Source: Streptomyces sp. NBC_01296
Lineage (GTDB): Bacteria > Actinomycetota > Actinomycetes > Streptomycetales > Streptomycetaceae
DNA length: 64,000 nt
Direction of reading: 5' to 3'
Assembly: GCF_035984415.1 (NCBI RefSeq)
Contig: NZ_CP130720.1
Location: 2,046,001-2,110,000 of the forward strand
Numbering within the stretch: position 1 is the first letter of the stretch; every line of letters starts with the position of its first letter. The notes beneath the pieces were generated by a model, which saw nothing but the letters and a program-made list of their open reading frames with translations, did not search any database and had not been told where the DNA came from. The position numbers and the translations under genes were made by a program. Shown here piece after piece: positions 35,310 through 43,361 of the stretch.

Positions 35310-36695
35310 TCAGTGCACCGGAACCGGTTCCGGGACGGCCGCCGCGGCCCGCTGGGCGCCGAGGTGGTTGAAGGCCAGGTTGAGCGCGATGGCCACCACG
35401 CAGCCGGTGCTGATGCCCGAGTCCAGGACGACCAGCAGGTCCTTCGGGAACGCGTGGTAGAAGTCCGGCGCCGCGATCGGGATCAGGCCGATGCCCACCG
35501 AGGCGGCGACGATCAGGGCGTTCTCGCCCTTCTCCATGGCCGCGCCCGCCAGGGTCTGGATCCCGCTGGCCGCGACCGAGCCGAACAGGACGATGCCGGC
35601 GCCGCCGAGGACCGGCAGCGGGACCACGCCGATGACGGAGGCGGCGATCGGGCACAGGCCGAGCAGGATCAGGATGCCGCCGCCCGCGGCGACGACGAAC
35701 CGGCTGCGCACCTTGGTCATCGCCACGAGCCCGATGTTCTGCGCGAAGGCGCTGCACATGAAGCCGTTGAACAGCGGGCTGAGCGCGCTGCCGAGGGTGT
35801 CGGCGCGCAGCCCGCCCTCGATGGTCTTCGCGTCCGCCGGGCGGCCGACGATCTTGCCGAGGGCCAGGATGTCGGCGGTGGACTCGGTCATGCAGACCAG
35901 CATGACGATGCACATGGAGACGATGGCGGCGACCTGGAACTGCGGGGCGCCGAAGTGGAACGGGGTCGGGAAGCCCACGAGGGAGGCGTTCTTGACGGCG
36001 TCGAAGCTGGTCATGCCGAGCGGGAGGGCGATCAGCGTACCCGCGACCAGGCCGAGCAGGATCGAGATCTGCTGGAGGAAACCGCGCAGGAACTTGCGCA
36101 TCAGCAGGACGGTCACGAGGGTGACGGCGGCCATGCCGATGTTCTTCATCGAGCCGTAGTCGGTGGCGGTGCGGTTGCCGCCCTGGGACCAGTTGAAGGC
36201 CACCGGCAGCAGGGAAACGCCGATCAGGGTGATGACCGTACCGGTGACCACGGGCGGGAAGAAGCGGACGAGCTTGCCGAAGTAGGGGGCGGCGAGGAAG
36301 CCGACCAGCCCGGCGACGATGATCGCGCCGAAGATGACGGGGATGGCGTCCGCGCCCTCACCCTTGCCGATGGCGATCATCGGGGTCACACCGGCGAACG
36401 AGACGCCGTTGACGAAGGGGAGTTTGGCGCCGATCTTCCAGAAGCCGAGGGTCTGGAGGAGGGTGGCGAGGCCGGCGGTGAAGAGCGAGGCGCCCATCAG
36501 GAACGCGGTCTCGGTGGCGGAGAGTCCGACGGCAGGGCCGACGATCATGGGCGGGGCGACGACACCCGCGTACATGGCGGCCACGTGCTGGAGTCCGCTC
36601 GTGAACATTTTCAGCGGAGGCAGGGTCTCGTCGACCGGGTGCTTCTCCTGCGGTATTGCGACTGCATCTTTGCGAAGCCTGGGCGCCTGGGCCAC
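35310..36695 (-). CDS. NCS2-family xanthine/uric acid permease
   Basis: A 461-residue nucleobase:cation symporter with about 14 membrane segments, taking up purines for the pathway encoded next to it. GTG 36695 has GGAGG 5 bp upstream. Family signatures: LQHVAAMYAGVVAPPMIVG at residues 33-51, FVNGVSFAGVTPM, FPPVVTGTVITLIGVSLLPV, the NCS2 ligand motif MTESTADILALG (Glu), GLRADTLGSALSPLFNGF and TKVRSRFVVAAGG. Closest character is the xanthine/urate (PbuX/PucK/UacT) branch rather than uracil. It shares strand and region with the deaminase and uricase genes but has its own 300-bp leader. Confidence 0.9.
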   Translation of the reverse strand: MAQAPRLRKDAVAIPQEKHPVDETLPPLKMFTSGLQHVAAMYAGVVAPPMIVGPAVGLSATETAFLMGASLFTAGLATLLQTLGFWKIGAKLPFVNGVSFAGVTPMIAIGKGEGADAIPVIFGAIIVAGLVGFLAAPYFGKLVRFFPPVVTGTVITLIGVSLLPVAFNWSQGGNRTATDYGSMKNIGMAAVTLVTVLLMRKFLRGFLQQISILLGLVAGTLIALPLGMTSFDAVKNASLVGFPTPFHFGAPQFQVAAIVSMCIVMLVCMTESTADILALGKIVGRPADAKTIEGGLRADTLGSALSPLFNGFMCSAFAQNIGLVAMTKVRSRFVVAAGGGILILLGLCPIAASVIGVVPLPVLGGAGIVLFGSVAASGIQTLAGAAMEKGENALIVAASVGIGLIPIAAPDFYHAFPKDLLVVLDSGISTGCVVAIALNLAFNHLGAQRAAAAVPEPVPVH

Positions 36696-36997
36696 GGCTT
36701 CCTCCGTTCGGTTGAACACGCCGGCAGGGACGTGGTGTCTTGGAGGTGGTGCGAAAGCGGTGCGAGTCGAGCCTTGTATGCAGTTGTGGGGGTGCCGTGG
36801 TCGCCGTGGTCCGCGGCATGCGGAAACGATTCGCCCGAGTCGTTCGCGCAGAAGGCGAAAAGAGCAGTGGCACGAGTCACCGCCCCGGGAGCACCCTCGG
36901 ATTTCCTCGGGCGCTTCCCGGGAACGGCTGCCGCGGACCCCGCTCGGGTCCGCGACCGCCGGCCGGGGGCCGTCCCCCCCGGCCGGACTCCGTGGGA
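36696..36997 (-). other. Leader of the purine permease gene plus deaminase terminators
   Basis: This 302-bp gap holds two hairpins near its right end that should stop transcription from the deaminase gene: GCGGACCC/GGGTCCGC (36933-36953) and CCGGCCGGGGG/CCCCCGGCCGG (36959-36986). To the left is an inverted repeat AACGA-N10-TCGTT near 36829-36848 and the permease ribosome site. I find no TTCC-N7-GGAA box and only a GTTGA half-site (36711-36715). Confidence 0.6.
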
Positions 36998-38401
36998 TCA
37001 GCCCTGCGCGGAGATCCGCGCGAGGCGCTGGGCCTCTTCCCGGGTGGACACCGCGATGGCGTCCTCGTCGGCGAAGAGAAGACGGTTGTTCTCGACGATC
37101 TGCTTGCCGTTGACCAGCGAGAGGGTCACCGGGGCGGCCGCACCGAAGACGAGCGCGGTGACCGGGTCGGCGATCGAGGAGTGGGCCAGGGTGCTGAGGT
37201 TCCACATCACCAGGTCGGCGCACTTGCCGACCTCGAGCGAGCCGATGTTGTCGGCGCGGCCGAGGACCTGCGCGCCGCCGTACGTACCGAGGCGCAGGGC
37301 CTGGCGCGCGTTGAGGGCGGCCTCGCGGTGGACCGGGTTCAGCCGGTTGATCAGCAGCGCGTTGCGCAGCTCGGTGTGCAGCTCACCGGACTCGTTCGAG
37401 GCGGTGCCGTCCACGCCGAGGCCGACCGGGACGCCGGCGGCGAGCATGTCGGGGACGCGGGCGATGCCGGCGGCCAGACGGGCGTTGGAGGACGGGCAGT
37501 GCGCGACGCCGGTCTTGGTGCGGGCGAACGCGGCGATGTCGGAGTCGTTCATGTGGACGCTGTGCGCCATCCACACGTCCTCGCCGAGCCAGCCGGTCGA
37601 CTCGAAGTAGTCGGTCGGGCCCATGCCGAACAGTTCCTTGCAGAACTGCTCTTCCTCGACGGTCTCGCTGCCGTGCGTGTGCATGCGCACACCGAGGCGG
37701 CGGGCCAGCTCGGCGCCCTGCTTCAGCAGCTCGGTGGAGACCGAGAACGGGGAGCAGGGGGCGACGGCGACCTGGGTCATCGCGTCGAAGGAGTAGTCGT
37801 GGTGCTTCTTGACCGTCGCCTCGGTGTCGGCGAGCGCACCCTCGAGGGTCTCGACGGCGTGGTCCGGGGGCAGGCCGCCGTCCTTCTTGCTGCGGTCCAT
37901 GGAGCCGCGGGCGAGGGTGAAGCGGACGCCCATCTCGGACGCGGCGCGGATGATCGCGCCGGAGAGGTCGCCGGAGCCCTTGGGGTAGACGTAGTGGTGG
38001 TCCATGGCGGTGGTGACGCCGCCCTTGGCCATCATCGCCAGGGAGCCCTGGGCGGCCGTGTAGGCCATCTGCTCGTCGATGCGCGCCCACGTCGGGTACA
38101 GCGCGACGAGCCAGTTGAAGAGGTTGTGGTCGGTGGCCAGACCACGGGTGATCCACTGGTAGAAGTGGTGGTGGGTGTTGACCAGACCCGGGGTGACGAG
38201 GTGACCCGTGCCGTCGATGCGGCGGACCACATTGTCGAGGTTCTCGGGGGCTTTGCCCGCACCGATCGACTCGATCTTGTTGCCGGCGACGACCACGTGG
38301 CCCGAGGCGTACTCGGTGTCGTTCGCGTCGACGGTCGCAATCGCACAGTTCTCGATGACGATGCGCTCTACGGCGCCGTCATGCGCTGCCGATGCTGCCA
38401 T
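36998..38401 (-). CDS. 8-oxoguanine deaminase / guanine-deaminase-like amidohydrolase
   Basis: A 467-residue Zn-dependent aminohydrolase of the TrzN/AtzA/guanine-deaminase branch. ATG 38401 has GAGG 7 bp upstream. Metal ligands: TPGLVNTHHHFYQWITRG (His-x-His), HTHGSETVEEEQFC with His and Glu, AHSVHMNDSDI with His, and LGVDGTASNESGELHTEL with Asp. VYPKGSGDLSG and GLATDHNLFNWL are typical of actinobacterial proteins named 8-oxoguanine deaminase. Its products, urate from 8-oxoguanine or xanthine from guanine, feed directly into the uricase step encoded next to it. Which purine it prefers cannot be read from sequence. Confidence 0.85.
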   Translation of the reverse strand: MAASAAHDGAVERIVIENCAIATVDANDTEYASGHVVVAGNKIESIGAGKAPENLDNVVRRIDGTGHLVTPGLVNTHHHFYQWITRGLATDHNLFNWLVALYPTWARIDEQMAYTAAQGSLAMMAKGGVTTAMDHHYVYPKGSGDLSGAIIRAASEMGVRFTLARGSMDRSKKDGGLPPDHAVETLEGALADTEATVKKHHDYSFDAMTQVAVAPCSPFSVSTELLKQGAELARRLGVRMHTHGSETVEEEQFCKELFGMGPTDYFESTGWLGEDVWMAHSVHMNDSDIAAFARTKTGVAHCPSSNARLAAGIARVPDMLAAGVPVGLGVDGTASNESGELHTELRNALLINRLNPVHREAALNARQALRLGTYGGAQVLGRADNIGSLEVGKCADLVMWNLSTLAHSSIADPVTALVFGAAAPVTLSLVNGKQIVENNRLLFADEDAIAVSTREEAQRLARISAQG

Positions 38402-38550
38402 GGGACTTCCTCGTGCTTTCAGTGGCGGTGGGGGCACGGCAGGACCCAGGGGATTTGAGTGCCGGAGCCGGGGACCTCGACAGCTGACAGTACTGCCGTC
38501 CCACGGGGTGCGTCCGGGTGCCGATTCAGGAAGTTGAAGCGTGTCGCGCG

Positions 38551-38579
38551 GTCCCGGGGCCACTGCGGAGCCCCGGGAC
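38551..38579 (-). terminator. Terminator of the uricase operon
   Basis: GTCCCGGGGC (38551-38560) and GCCCCGGGAC (38570-38579) form a perfect 10-bp stem with a 9-base loop, 13 bp beyond the uricase stop. The rest of the 190-bp gap is the deaminase leader and shows no operator. Confidence 0.8.
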
Positions 38580-38591
38580 GCGCATGCCGTG

Positions 38592-39515
38592 TCAGAGGTT
38601 GGTCATGTCCACGGGGATGCGGGCGTCGACGCCGTCGCGGAGGACCGTCGCCTCGATCAGACCGTACGGGCGGTCCGCGGCGAAGTAGACCTCGTTGTCG
38701 TTCTTGAGGCCGAACGGCTCCAGGTCGACGAGGAAGTGGTGCTTGTTCGGGAGCGAGAAGCGGACCTCGTCGATCTCCGAACGGTGATTGATGATGCGCG
38801 AACCCATCTGGTACAGGGTCTGCTGCAGCGACAGGGAGTAGGTCTCCGCGAAGGCCTGGAGCATGTGCTTCCGGGTCTCGGCGTAGGACTTCTCCCAGTT
38901 CGGCATCCGCTGGTCGTCGTCCGACCAGCTGAAGCGCCAACGGGCCGACACCTGGGTGGCCAGGATGCGGTCGTATGCTTCCTTCAGGGTCGTGTACTTG
39001 TCCTTCACGTAGCCCCAGAACTCGGAGTTCGTGGAGTTCATGACGACGAGGTCCTTGAGGCCGGAGATGACCTCCCAGTTCTTGCCGTCGTACGTGATCT
39101 GGGTGACGCGCGTCTCGCCGCCGTTACGGACGAACGAGTGGTTGACCTCGTCCGAGCCGATGAACTTGGAGTTCGCGTCCGAGGTGGCGATCCGCGACCA
39201 GGAGTACTCCTCGATCCGGATGCGGGCCTTCTGGATCGGCTCCTGGCTGCCCACGAACCAGCGCGCCAGGTGGATGCCGAACTGCTCGGCGGACTCGATG
39301 CCGTACTCCTTGGCGAACGCGTACACCGTGTTCTTGGTGGTGTCCGTCGGAAGGACGTTGGCGTTCGAGCCGGAGTAGTGGACGTCGTCCATGTCGCCGG
39401 AGAGGGCGACCGAGACGTTCAGGTCCTTGATGTGGTGGGTGTCGCCGTCCCGCGTGATCTTGACGACGCGGTTCTCTGCCTTGCCGTACTGGTTCTGGCC
39501 CAGAATCGTGGCCAT
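38592..39515 (-). CDS. uox: Factor-independent urate hydroxylase (uricase)
   Basis: Uricase oxidises urate with O2 to 5-hydroxyisourate and H2O2 without a cofactor. The 307-residue protein has two T-fold halves. Conserved pieces are LGQNQYGKAENRVVKITRDG (Lys of the catalytic dyad), YSGSNANVLPTDTTKNTVYA (Thr of the dyad near residue 58), GLKDLVVMNSTNSEFWGYVKD, and the C-terminal NKHHFLVDLEPFGLKNDNEV. GAGGGAG lies 5 bp before the ATG. It is the third gene of uraD-uraH-uox, one base after the uraH stop. Peroxide formed here explains the catalase under similar control. Confidence 0.96.
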   Translation of the reverse strand: MATILGQNQYGKAENRVVKITRDGDTHHIKDLNVSVALSGDMDDVHYSGSNANVLPTDTTKNTVYAFAKEYGIESAEQFGIHLARWFVGSQEPIQKARIRIEEYSWSRIATSDANSKFIGSDEVNHSFVRNGGETRVTQITYDGKNWEVISGLKDLVVMNSTNSEFWGYVKDKYTTLKEAYDRILATQVSARWRFSWSDDDQRMPNWEKSYAETRKHMLQAFAETYSLSLQQTLYQMGSRIINHRSEIDEVRFSLPNKHHFLVDLEPFGLKNDNEVYFAADRPYGLIEATVLRDGVDARIPVDMTNL

Positions 39516-39516
39516 G

Positions 39517-39906
39517 CTAGCTCCCTCGGTAAACGGAGTAGCCGAACGGGTTGAGCAGCAGCGGTACGTGGTAGTGCTCGCCCGGGTTCACCGCAAAGGT
39601 GATGGTGACCTCGGGGAAGAACGCACCGCTGTCCCTTACGCGGGGGGCGTCCTGCTGCGCCTCGGCTTGCTTCTTAAAGAAGTACGTCTCGGTCTCGAAG
39701 TCGAGACGTACGTGGGTGGTGCCCTCCGGCAGCGCCGGCAGGTCCTTGCAGCGCCCGTCCGCATCGGTGGCGGAGCCGCCCAGGGCCGCCCACTCGCCGT
39801 CGAGACCCGTACGGGCCGACAGGGAGATGGCGACGCCCTCGGCGGGGCGACCGATGCTGGTGTCCAGGATGTGCGTGGACACCGACGCGGTGGTCTCGGT
39901 GCTCAT
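39517..39906 (-). CDS. uraH: 5-Hydroxyisourate hydrolase
   Basis: A transthyretin-like enzyme that hydrolyses 5-hydroxyisourate to OHCU. ATG 39906 is preferred over GTG 39912 because AAGGAG sits 7 bp before it. The family marks are present: STHILDTSIGRPAEGVAISL with the first active-site His, an Arg in THVRLDFETETYF, HYHVPLLLNPFGYSVYRGS at the end with the diagnostic YRGS tail. Length of 129 residues is usual; no signal peptide. It overlaps or abuts both neighbours, so the three urate enzymes are made together. Confidence 0.95.
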   Translation of the reverse strand: MSTETTASVSTHILDTSIGRPAEGVAISLSARTGLDGEWAALGGSATDADGRCKDLPALPEGTTHVRLDFETETYFFKKQAEAQQDAPRVRDSGAFFPEVTITFAVNPGEHYHVPLLLNPFGYSVYRGS

Positions 39907-39908
39907 GC

Positions 39909-40418
39909 TCACGCTCCTTCTTCTACGAGGCGGGTCAGACGGATCCGGTTGATCTTCACGAGCTCGCCGCGGGCGGTCTCCCGCTCCTGCTCCGGCGAGT
40001 TGTCGATCCGGACCTTGACCGCGTCGCGCATGAACTCACCGGTCGCACCGGTGGCGCAGATGAGGAAGACGTGGCCGAACTTCTCCTGGTACGCCAGGTT
40101 CAGTTCGAGGAGCTCGTTCTTGAGCTCCTCCGAGGCGCCGGCCATGCCGCGCTGCTCGCGGGCGGAGGTCGGGTCTCCCGGCTTCGGACGGCCGATCGGC
40201 GCGTGGCCTGCCATCGCTTCGGCCAGGTCCTCGGCGGTGAGCTCGGCCATGGCGGCCTCGTTCGCGGAGAACAGGGAGTCGGCGGTGGCGAAGGGGCGCT
40301 GGGCGAGCAGCTTGCTCCCCCATGCCGAACTGGCGCACACCTCGTGCAGCTCGGCCGTGGCCGCGCTGTCGTCCAAGGCGTTGAACCGGGTGAGACCCGG
40401 GGTCGGACTCGAAGTCAC
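39909..40418 (-). CDS. uraD: OHCU decarboxylase
   Basis: This enzyme decarboxylates 2-oxo-4-hydroxy-4-carboxy-5-ureidoimidazoline to S-allantoin, the last urate step. The 169-residue all-helical protein has the catalytic His in MAGHAPIGRPKPGD (about residue 69), CASSAWGSKLLAQRPFATAD near the N-terminus, and KFGHVFLICATGATGEFM. GTG 40418 has GGAGG 6 bp upstream. It is the first gene of uraD-uraH-uox; its stop lies inside the uraH start region, so translation is coupled. Confidence 0.95.
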   Translation of the reverse strand: MTSSPTPGLTRFNALDDSAATAELHEVCASSAWGSKLLAQRPFATADSLFSANEAAMAELTAEDLAEAMAGHAPIGRPKPGDPTSAREQRGMAGASEELKNELLELNLAYQEKFGHVFLICATGATGEFMRDAVKVRIDNSPEQERETARGELVKINRIRLTRLVEEGA

Positions 40419-40460
40419 GGTAGGCCTCCGTGGCCTGTTGTTGCTTTGACGGGCTGCGCA

Positions 40461-40501
40461 TAGCTAACGCCCTCGACAACACGGCGTCAACACTTTGTTG
40501 A
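40461..40501 (-). promoter_or_regulatory. Promoter of the uraD-uraH-uox operon with TCAAC palindrome
   Basis: On the minus strand TTGACG (40485-40490) and TAGCTA (40461-40466) are 18 bp apart. The palindrome TCAACACTTTGTTGA (40487-40501) overlaps the -35 box, as in the aceB and catalase promoters. There is no full TTCC-N7-GGAA box, only a half-site TTCC at 40505-40508. The leader before GTG 40418 would be about 35 bases. Confidence 0.6.
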
Positions 40502-40518
40502 AACTTCCCGTACACAAA

Positions 40519-40549
40519 AGCCGCCGCCCGGATGAATTGGGCGGCGGCT
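40519..40549 (-). terminator. Terminator of the HTH_22 gene
   Basis: AGCCGCCGCCC (40519-40529) and GGGCGGCGGCT (40539-40549) form a perfect 11-bp stem with a 9-base loop, 24 bp beyond the stop. It separates the regulator from the uricase promoter. Confidence 0.82.
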
Positions 40550-40572
40550 CGTCACAGCGGGTCAAGCAGGCT

Positions 40573-40956
40573 TCACGCCTTGCTGTTCTTGTTGGGGTTT
40601 TCCCTGTTCAGATAGTTGTAGACCGTGAAGCGGCTTACGCCCAGCGCGCCCGCGACCGTCTCCACGCCGTGCCGGACGGAGAAGGCGCCGCGCGCCTCCA
40701 GTATCCGGACGACGTCCTGCTTGGACTTCCGGTCGAGCTGTGACAACGGTACGCCGTGCCGGCGCTCCAGCGCCGCCAGGATGTGGTCCAGCGAGTCGGA
40801 CAGCTGAGGCAGGCGCACGGCCAGCAGGTCCTGGCCCTCCCACGACAGGACCACGTCGTCGGGCTGCGCCAGGGCCGGATCCATCAGCTCGCCGCCCATC
40901 GCGTCGACCAGCGGCTTGACCGCGGTGACGAACGGGTGGTCGCGGGGCTCGGTCAT
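40573..40956 (-). CDS. HTH_22-domain transcriptional regulator beside the uricase operon
   Basis: A 127-residue protein with a C-terminal helix-turn-helix of the YheO/DauR (HTH_22) type: LDRKSKQDVVRILEARGAF then VETVAGALGVSRFTVYNYLN. The N-terminal 60 residues (MTEPRDHPFVTAVKPLVDAM, VLSWEGQDLLAVRLPQLSDS) do not resemble the PAS-like half of YheO and may be a short sensor or dimer part. It is coupled by ATGA to the small MTH1187-like gene upstream and lies just before the uricase operon, which makes it a local regulator of purine breakdown, possibly acting on the TCAAC-N5-GTTGA sites. That target is inference. Confidence 0.78.
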   Translation of the reverse strand: MTEPRDHPFVTAVKPLVDAMGGELMDPALAQPDDVVLSWEGQDLLAVRLPQLSDSLDHILAALERRHGVPLSQLDRKSKQDVVRILEARGAFSVRHGVETVAGALGVSRFTVYNYLNRENPNKNSKA

Positions 40957-41204
40957 GGGGTGTCCTCCCCGATCACGTTGACCTGGAGCGAGACGCGCGT
41001 GGCCCCGGACTCCAGCGCGTCGCGCAGCAGCGCGGCCACAGCGGTCAGCACCTCGTCGGCGTCACCCTCGGCGGTGTTGCCGAACGGGCCGACATCCACC
41101 GCGTCCAGCTGGGCCTTCTGGATGACCTCGCGAGCGGCCACGGCATGGGCAGGGGCCTCTTCGAGATCGAAGGGCTCGGTCGTGAACTCCACTCTCAATC
41201 GCAC
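40953..41204 (-). CDS. Small MTH1187/YqgV-like protein (tentative)
   Basis: An 83-residue protein. VRLRVEFTTEPFDLEEAPAH opens it; DVGPFGNTAEGDADEVLTAV and ALESGATRVSLQVNVIG follow the beta-alpha-beta pattern of the MTH1187/YqgV thiamine-binding-fold family, where GP-GT-EGD is conserved before a long helix. Here the family Met/Thr is replaced by Phe/Asn. GTG start. The ATG of the HTH_22 gene overlaps its stop by 4 bp, so a small ligand-binding protein and a regulator are produced together. Family assignment rests on pattern memory; function unknown. Confidence 0.6.
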   Translation of the reverse strand: MRLRVEFTTEPFDLEEAPAHAVAAREVIQKAQLDAVDVGPFGNTAEGDADEVLTAVAALLRDALESGATRVSLQVNVIGEDTP

Positions 41205-41248
41205 GCGGTCAAGCTACCTCCCGGTCACGATTTTTCGGCAGTCCGGGC

Positions 41249-41313
41249 TTGACATCCACGCCGAAGCCCGTGCAGTCTTCCATCAAGCAGAAACTAACTT
41301 CCGCAATACGGAA
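41249..41313 (+). promoter_or_regulatory. hyi-glxR promoter with tandem AllR-type operators
   Basis: TTGACA (41249-41254) and CAGTCT (41273-41278) are 18 bp apart. A box TTCCATCAAGCAGAA (41278-41292, one mismatch) starts at the end of the -10, and the perfect TTCCGCAATACGGAA (41299-41313) follows with centres 21 bp apart. The second box overlaps the AAGGAG ribosome site region. Confidence 0.7.
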
Positions 41314-41329
41314 GGAGCGCACACCCCTC

Positions 41330-42163
41330 ATGGGATACACGGACCAGCGCTTCGATGTGAACCTTTCGATCCTCTTCACGGAACTCCCGCTTCTGGAGCG
41401 TCCCGCGGCTGCCGCCGCGGCGGGCTTCACGGCGGTCGAGCTGTGGTGGCCCTGGATCGAGACCCCCACCCCCGCTCAGGCGGAGCTCGACGCCCTCAAG
41501 AAGGCTCTTGAGGACGCCGGCACCCAGCTGGTGGGCCTCAACTTCTACGCCGGCCAGCTGCCGGGCCCGGACCGCGGTGCGGTCTCGGTACCCGGTGAGG
41601 AGTCGGACCGCTTCAATGCCAACATCAACGTGGCCGCGGACTTCGCCGCCTCGGTCGGCTGCAAGGCGCTGAACGCCCTCTACGGCAACCGCGTCGAAGG
41701 GGTGGACCCGTCCGTCCAGGACGAGCTCGCCCTGAAGAACCTGGTCGTGGCGGCTCAGGCCGCGGACCGCGTCGGCGCGATCCTTCTGATCGAGACCCTC
41801 AACAAGCCCGAGTCGCCGCTCTACCCGCTGGTGAGCGCCCCGGCCGGCATCGAGGTAGTGGACAAGGTGAACGAGGCCACCGGCCTCGGGAACGCCAAGT
41901 TCCTGCTCGACCTGTACCACCTGGCGATGAACGATGAGGACCTCTCCGAGGTCATCGAAAAGTACGCCGCCAAGACCGGGCACGTCCAGATCGCGGACAA
42001 GCCGGGACGCGGTGCCCCCGGCACCGGCGAGCTGCCCCTCGAGGAGCTGCTCGACCAGCTGAGGAAGGCCGGATACCAGGGCTACGTAGGCCTGGAGTAC
42101 AAGGCCGCCGACGCCGCCGCCTCCTTCGCGTGGCTGCCGGCCGAGGCCCGCGCCGCCCAGTAG
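41330..42163 (+). CDS. hyi: Hydroxypyruvate isomerase
   Basis: A TIM-barrel isomerase interconverting hydroxypyruvate and tartronate semialdehyde, 277 residues. FDVNLSILFTELPLLERPAA starts the barrel; GFTAVELWWPW, LVGLNFYAGQLPGPDRG, CKALNALYGNR, ILLIETLN (metal Glu), FLLDLYHLAMNDED (Asp and His), GHVQIADKPGRGAPGTGELP (His, Arg) and YQGYVGLEYK (Glu) give the full set of xylose-isomerase-like metal ligands. It precedes glxR and is driven from an operator-bearing promoter. In the glyoxylate route it recycles hydroxypyruvate into the substrate of GlxR. Confidence 0.93.
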   Translation: MGYTDQRFDVNLSILFTELPLLERPAAAAAAGFTAVELWWPWIETPTPAQAELDALKKALEDAGTQLVGLNFYAGQLPGPDRGAVSVPGEESDRFNANINVAADFAASVGCKALNALYGNRVEGVDPSVQDELALKNLVVAAQAADRVGAILLIETLNKPESPLYPLVSAPAGIEVVDKVNEATGLGNAKFLLDLYHLAMNDEDLSEVIEKYAAKTGHVQIADKPGRGAPGTGELPLEELLDQLRKAGYQGYVGLEYKAADAAASFAWLPAEARAAQ

Positions 42164-42238
42164 GCGGACCAAGTCCAGGCGATCAGCCAGGCACGTCACG
42201 CACTTTTCGTACAAAGCATTAAGAGAAGGACCCTCATC

Positions 42239-43129
42239 ATGAGCAACCTCCCCAAGATTGCCTGGATCGGCCTCGGAATCATGGGCTCCCCCATGGCCGA
42301 GAACCTCCTGAAGGCCGGCTACTCGGTCACCGGCTTCACGCTGGAGCAGGACAAGCTGGACCGCCTGGCCGCCGCCGGCGGCGCCGCCGCCGGCTCGATC
42401 GCCGAGGCCGTCAAGGACGCCGACGTCATCATCACGATGGTGCCCGCCTCCCCGCAGGTCGAGGCCATCTCCTACGGCGAGAACGGCATCCTCGAGAACG
42501 CGAAGTCCGGCGCGCTGATCATCGACATGTCGTCGATCACCCCGCAGACCTCGGTCGACCTCGCGAAGAACGCTGCTGCGAAGGGCATCCGCGTCATCGA
42601 CGCCCCGGTGTCCGGCGGCGAGGCCGGCGCCATCGAGGCCGTCCTGTCGATCATGGTGGGCGGCGAGCAGGCCGACTTCGACGCGGCGCTGCCGATCCTC
42701 GAGACGCTCGGCAAGGTCATCGTCCTGTGCGGTCCGCACGGCTCCGGCCAGACGGTGAAGGCCGCCAACCAGCTCATCGTCGCGGTGAACATCCAGGCGT
42801 GCGCCGAGGCCGTCGTCTTCCTCGAGAAGTCGGGCGTGAACCTCCAGGCCGCCCTGGACGTCCTCAACGGCGGTCTGGCCGGCTCCACGGTCCTGACCCG
42901 CAAGAAGGACAACTTCCTGAACCGCGACTTCAAGCCCGGTTTCCGGATCGACCTGCACCACAAGGACATGGGCATCGTCACCGACGCCGCCCGCAACGTC
43001 GGTGCGGCCCTCCCGGTCGGCGCGGTCGTCGCCCAGCTGGTCGCCTCGCTGCGCGCCCAGGGTGACGGCGGCCTGGACCACTCGGCTCTGCTGCGCGCGG
43101 TCGAGCGCCTCTCCGGCGCCCAGATCTGA
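42239..43129 (+). CDS. glxR: 2-Hydroxy-3-oxopropionate (tartronate semialdehyde) reductase
   Basis: This beta-hydroxyacid dehydrogenase reduces tartronate semialdehyde, made by Gcl from two glyoxylates, to D-glycerate. The 296-residue protein has the dinucleotide motif IGLGIMGSPMAENL (residues 10-23), the substrate loop DAPVSGGEAGAIEA, catalytic Lys in GSGQTVKAANQLIVAVN (about residue 176), and FKPGFRIDLHHKDMGIV. AGAAGGA lies 8 bp before the ATG. It follows hyi with a 75-bp gap free of operators, so the two share one transcript; a strong hairpin ends it. Confidence 0.95.
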   Translation: MSNLPKIAWIGLGIMGSPMAENLLKAGYSVTGFTLEQDKLDRLAAAGGAAAGSIAEAVKDADVIITMVPASPQVEAISYGENGILENAKSGALIIDMSSITPQTSVDLAKNAAAKGIRVIDAPVSGGEAGAIEAVLSIMVGGEQADFDAALPILETLGKVIVLCGPHGSGQTVKAANQLIVAVNIQACAEAVVFLEKSGVNLQAALDVLNGGLAGSTVLTRKKDNFLNRDFKPGFRIDLHHKDMGIVTDAARNVGAALPVGAVVAQLVASLRAQGDGGLDHSALLRAVERLSGAQI

Positions 43130-43133
43130 GCCC

Positions 43134-43154
43134 GCGGCCCGCTCTGCGGGCCGC
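43134..43154 (+). terminator. Terminator of hyi-glxR
   Basis: GCGGCCCGC, TCT, GCGGGCCGC: a perfect 9-bp stem 4 bp after the glxR stop. A second small hairpin CCCCC-CTTC-GGGGG follows. Confidence 0.8.
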
Positions 43155-43185
43155 CGCTCCTCCCCCCCTTCGGGGGCCTGAGTTT

Positions 43186-43243
43186 CCGGATGGTGCCGGT
43201 GCTGACACCTGTCCTGTCGCGCCCAAGCGCCGGCACCGTCCGG
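43186..43243. repeat. Long inverted repeat between glxR and catalase
   Basis: CCGGATGGTGCCGG (43186-43199) and CCGGCACCGTCCGG (43230-43243) can form a 14-bp stem with one G-U-type mismatch and a 30-base loop. It ends 21 bp before the catalase control region and may act as a second transcription stop. Confidence 0.5.
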
Positions 43244-43264
43244 ATCACCTCTCTCCATCTTTGT

Positions 43265-43342
43265 TCAACAAACTGTTGACGTTGCGTTCAGCCTGAAATT
43301 AGGCTGTTCCGCATGACGGAAGACGCTTTCCGTCAGCAGGTT
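43265..43342 (+). promoter_or_regulatory. Catalase promoter with TCAAC palindrome and tandem AllR-type operators
   Basis: TTGACG (43276-43281) and TAGGCT (43300-43305) are 18 bp apart. The palindrome TCAACAAACTGTTGA (43265-43279) overlaps the -35. The perfect box TTCCGCATGACGGAA (43307-43321) starts 1 bp after the -10, and a weaker box TTCCGTCAGCAGGTT (43328-43342) follows with centres 21 bp apart. A repressor here would cover the start site. Confidence 0.72.
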
Positions 43343-43361
43343 TCCCGTACGGAAGGTCACC

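Noticed and set aside
41294..43258. Minus-strand open frame of 654 codons over hyi and glxR
   Set aside because: Antisense shadow; hyi and glxR have complete catalytic motifs, ribosome sites and a promoter.
43342..43354. TTCCCGTACGGAA as a third AllR box at the catalase gene
   Set aside because: The spacer is 5 instead of 7 bases and the right arm is the ribosome-binding site, so the resemblance is probably chance.
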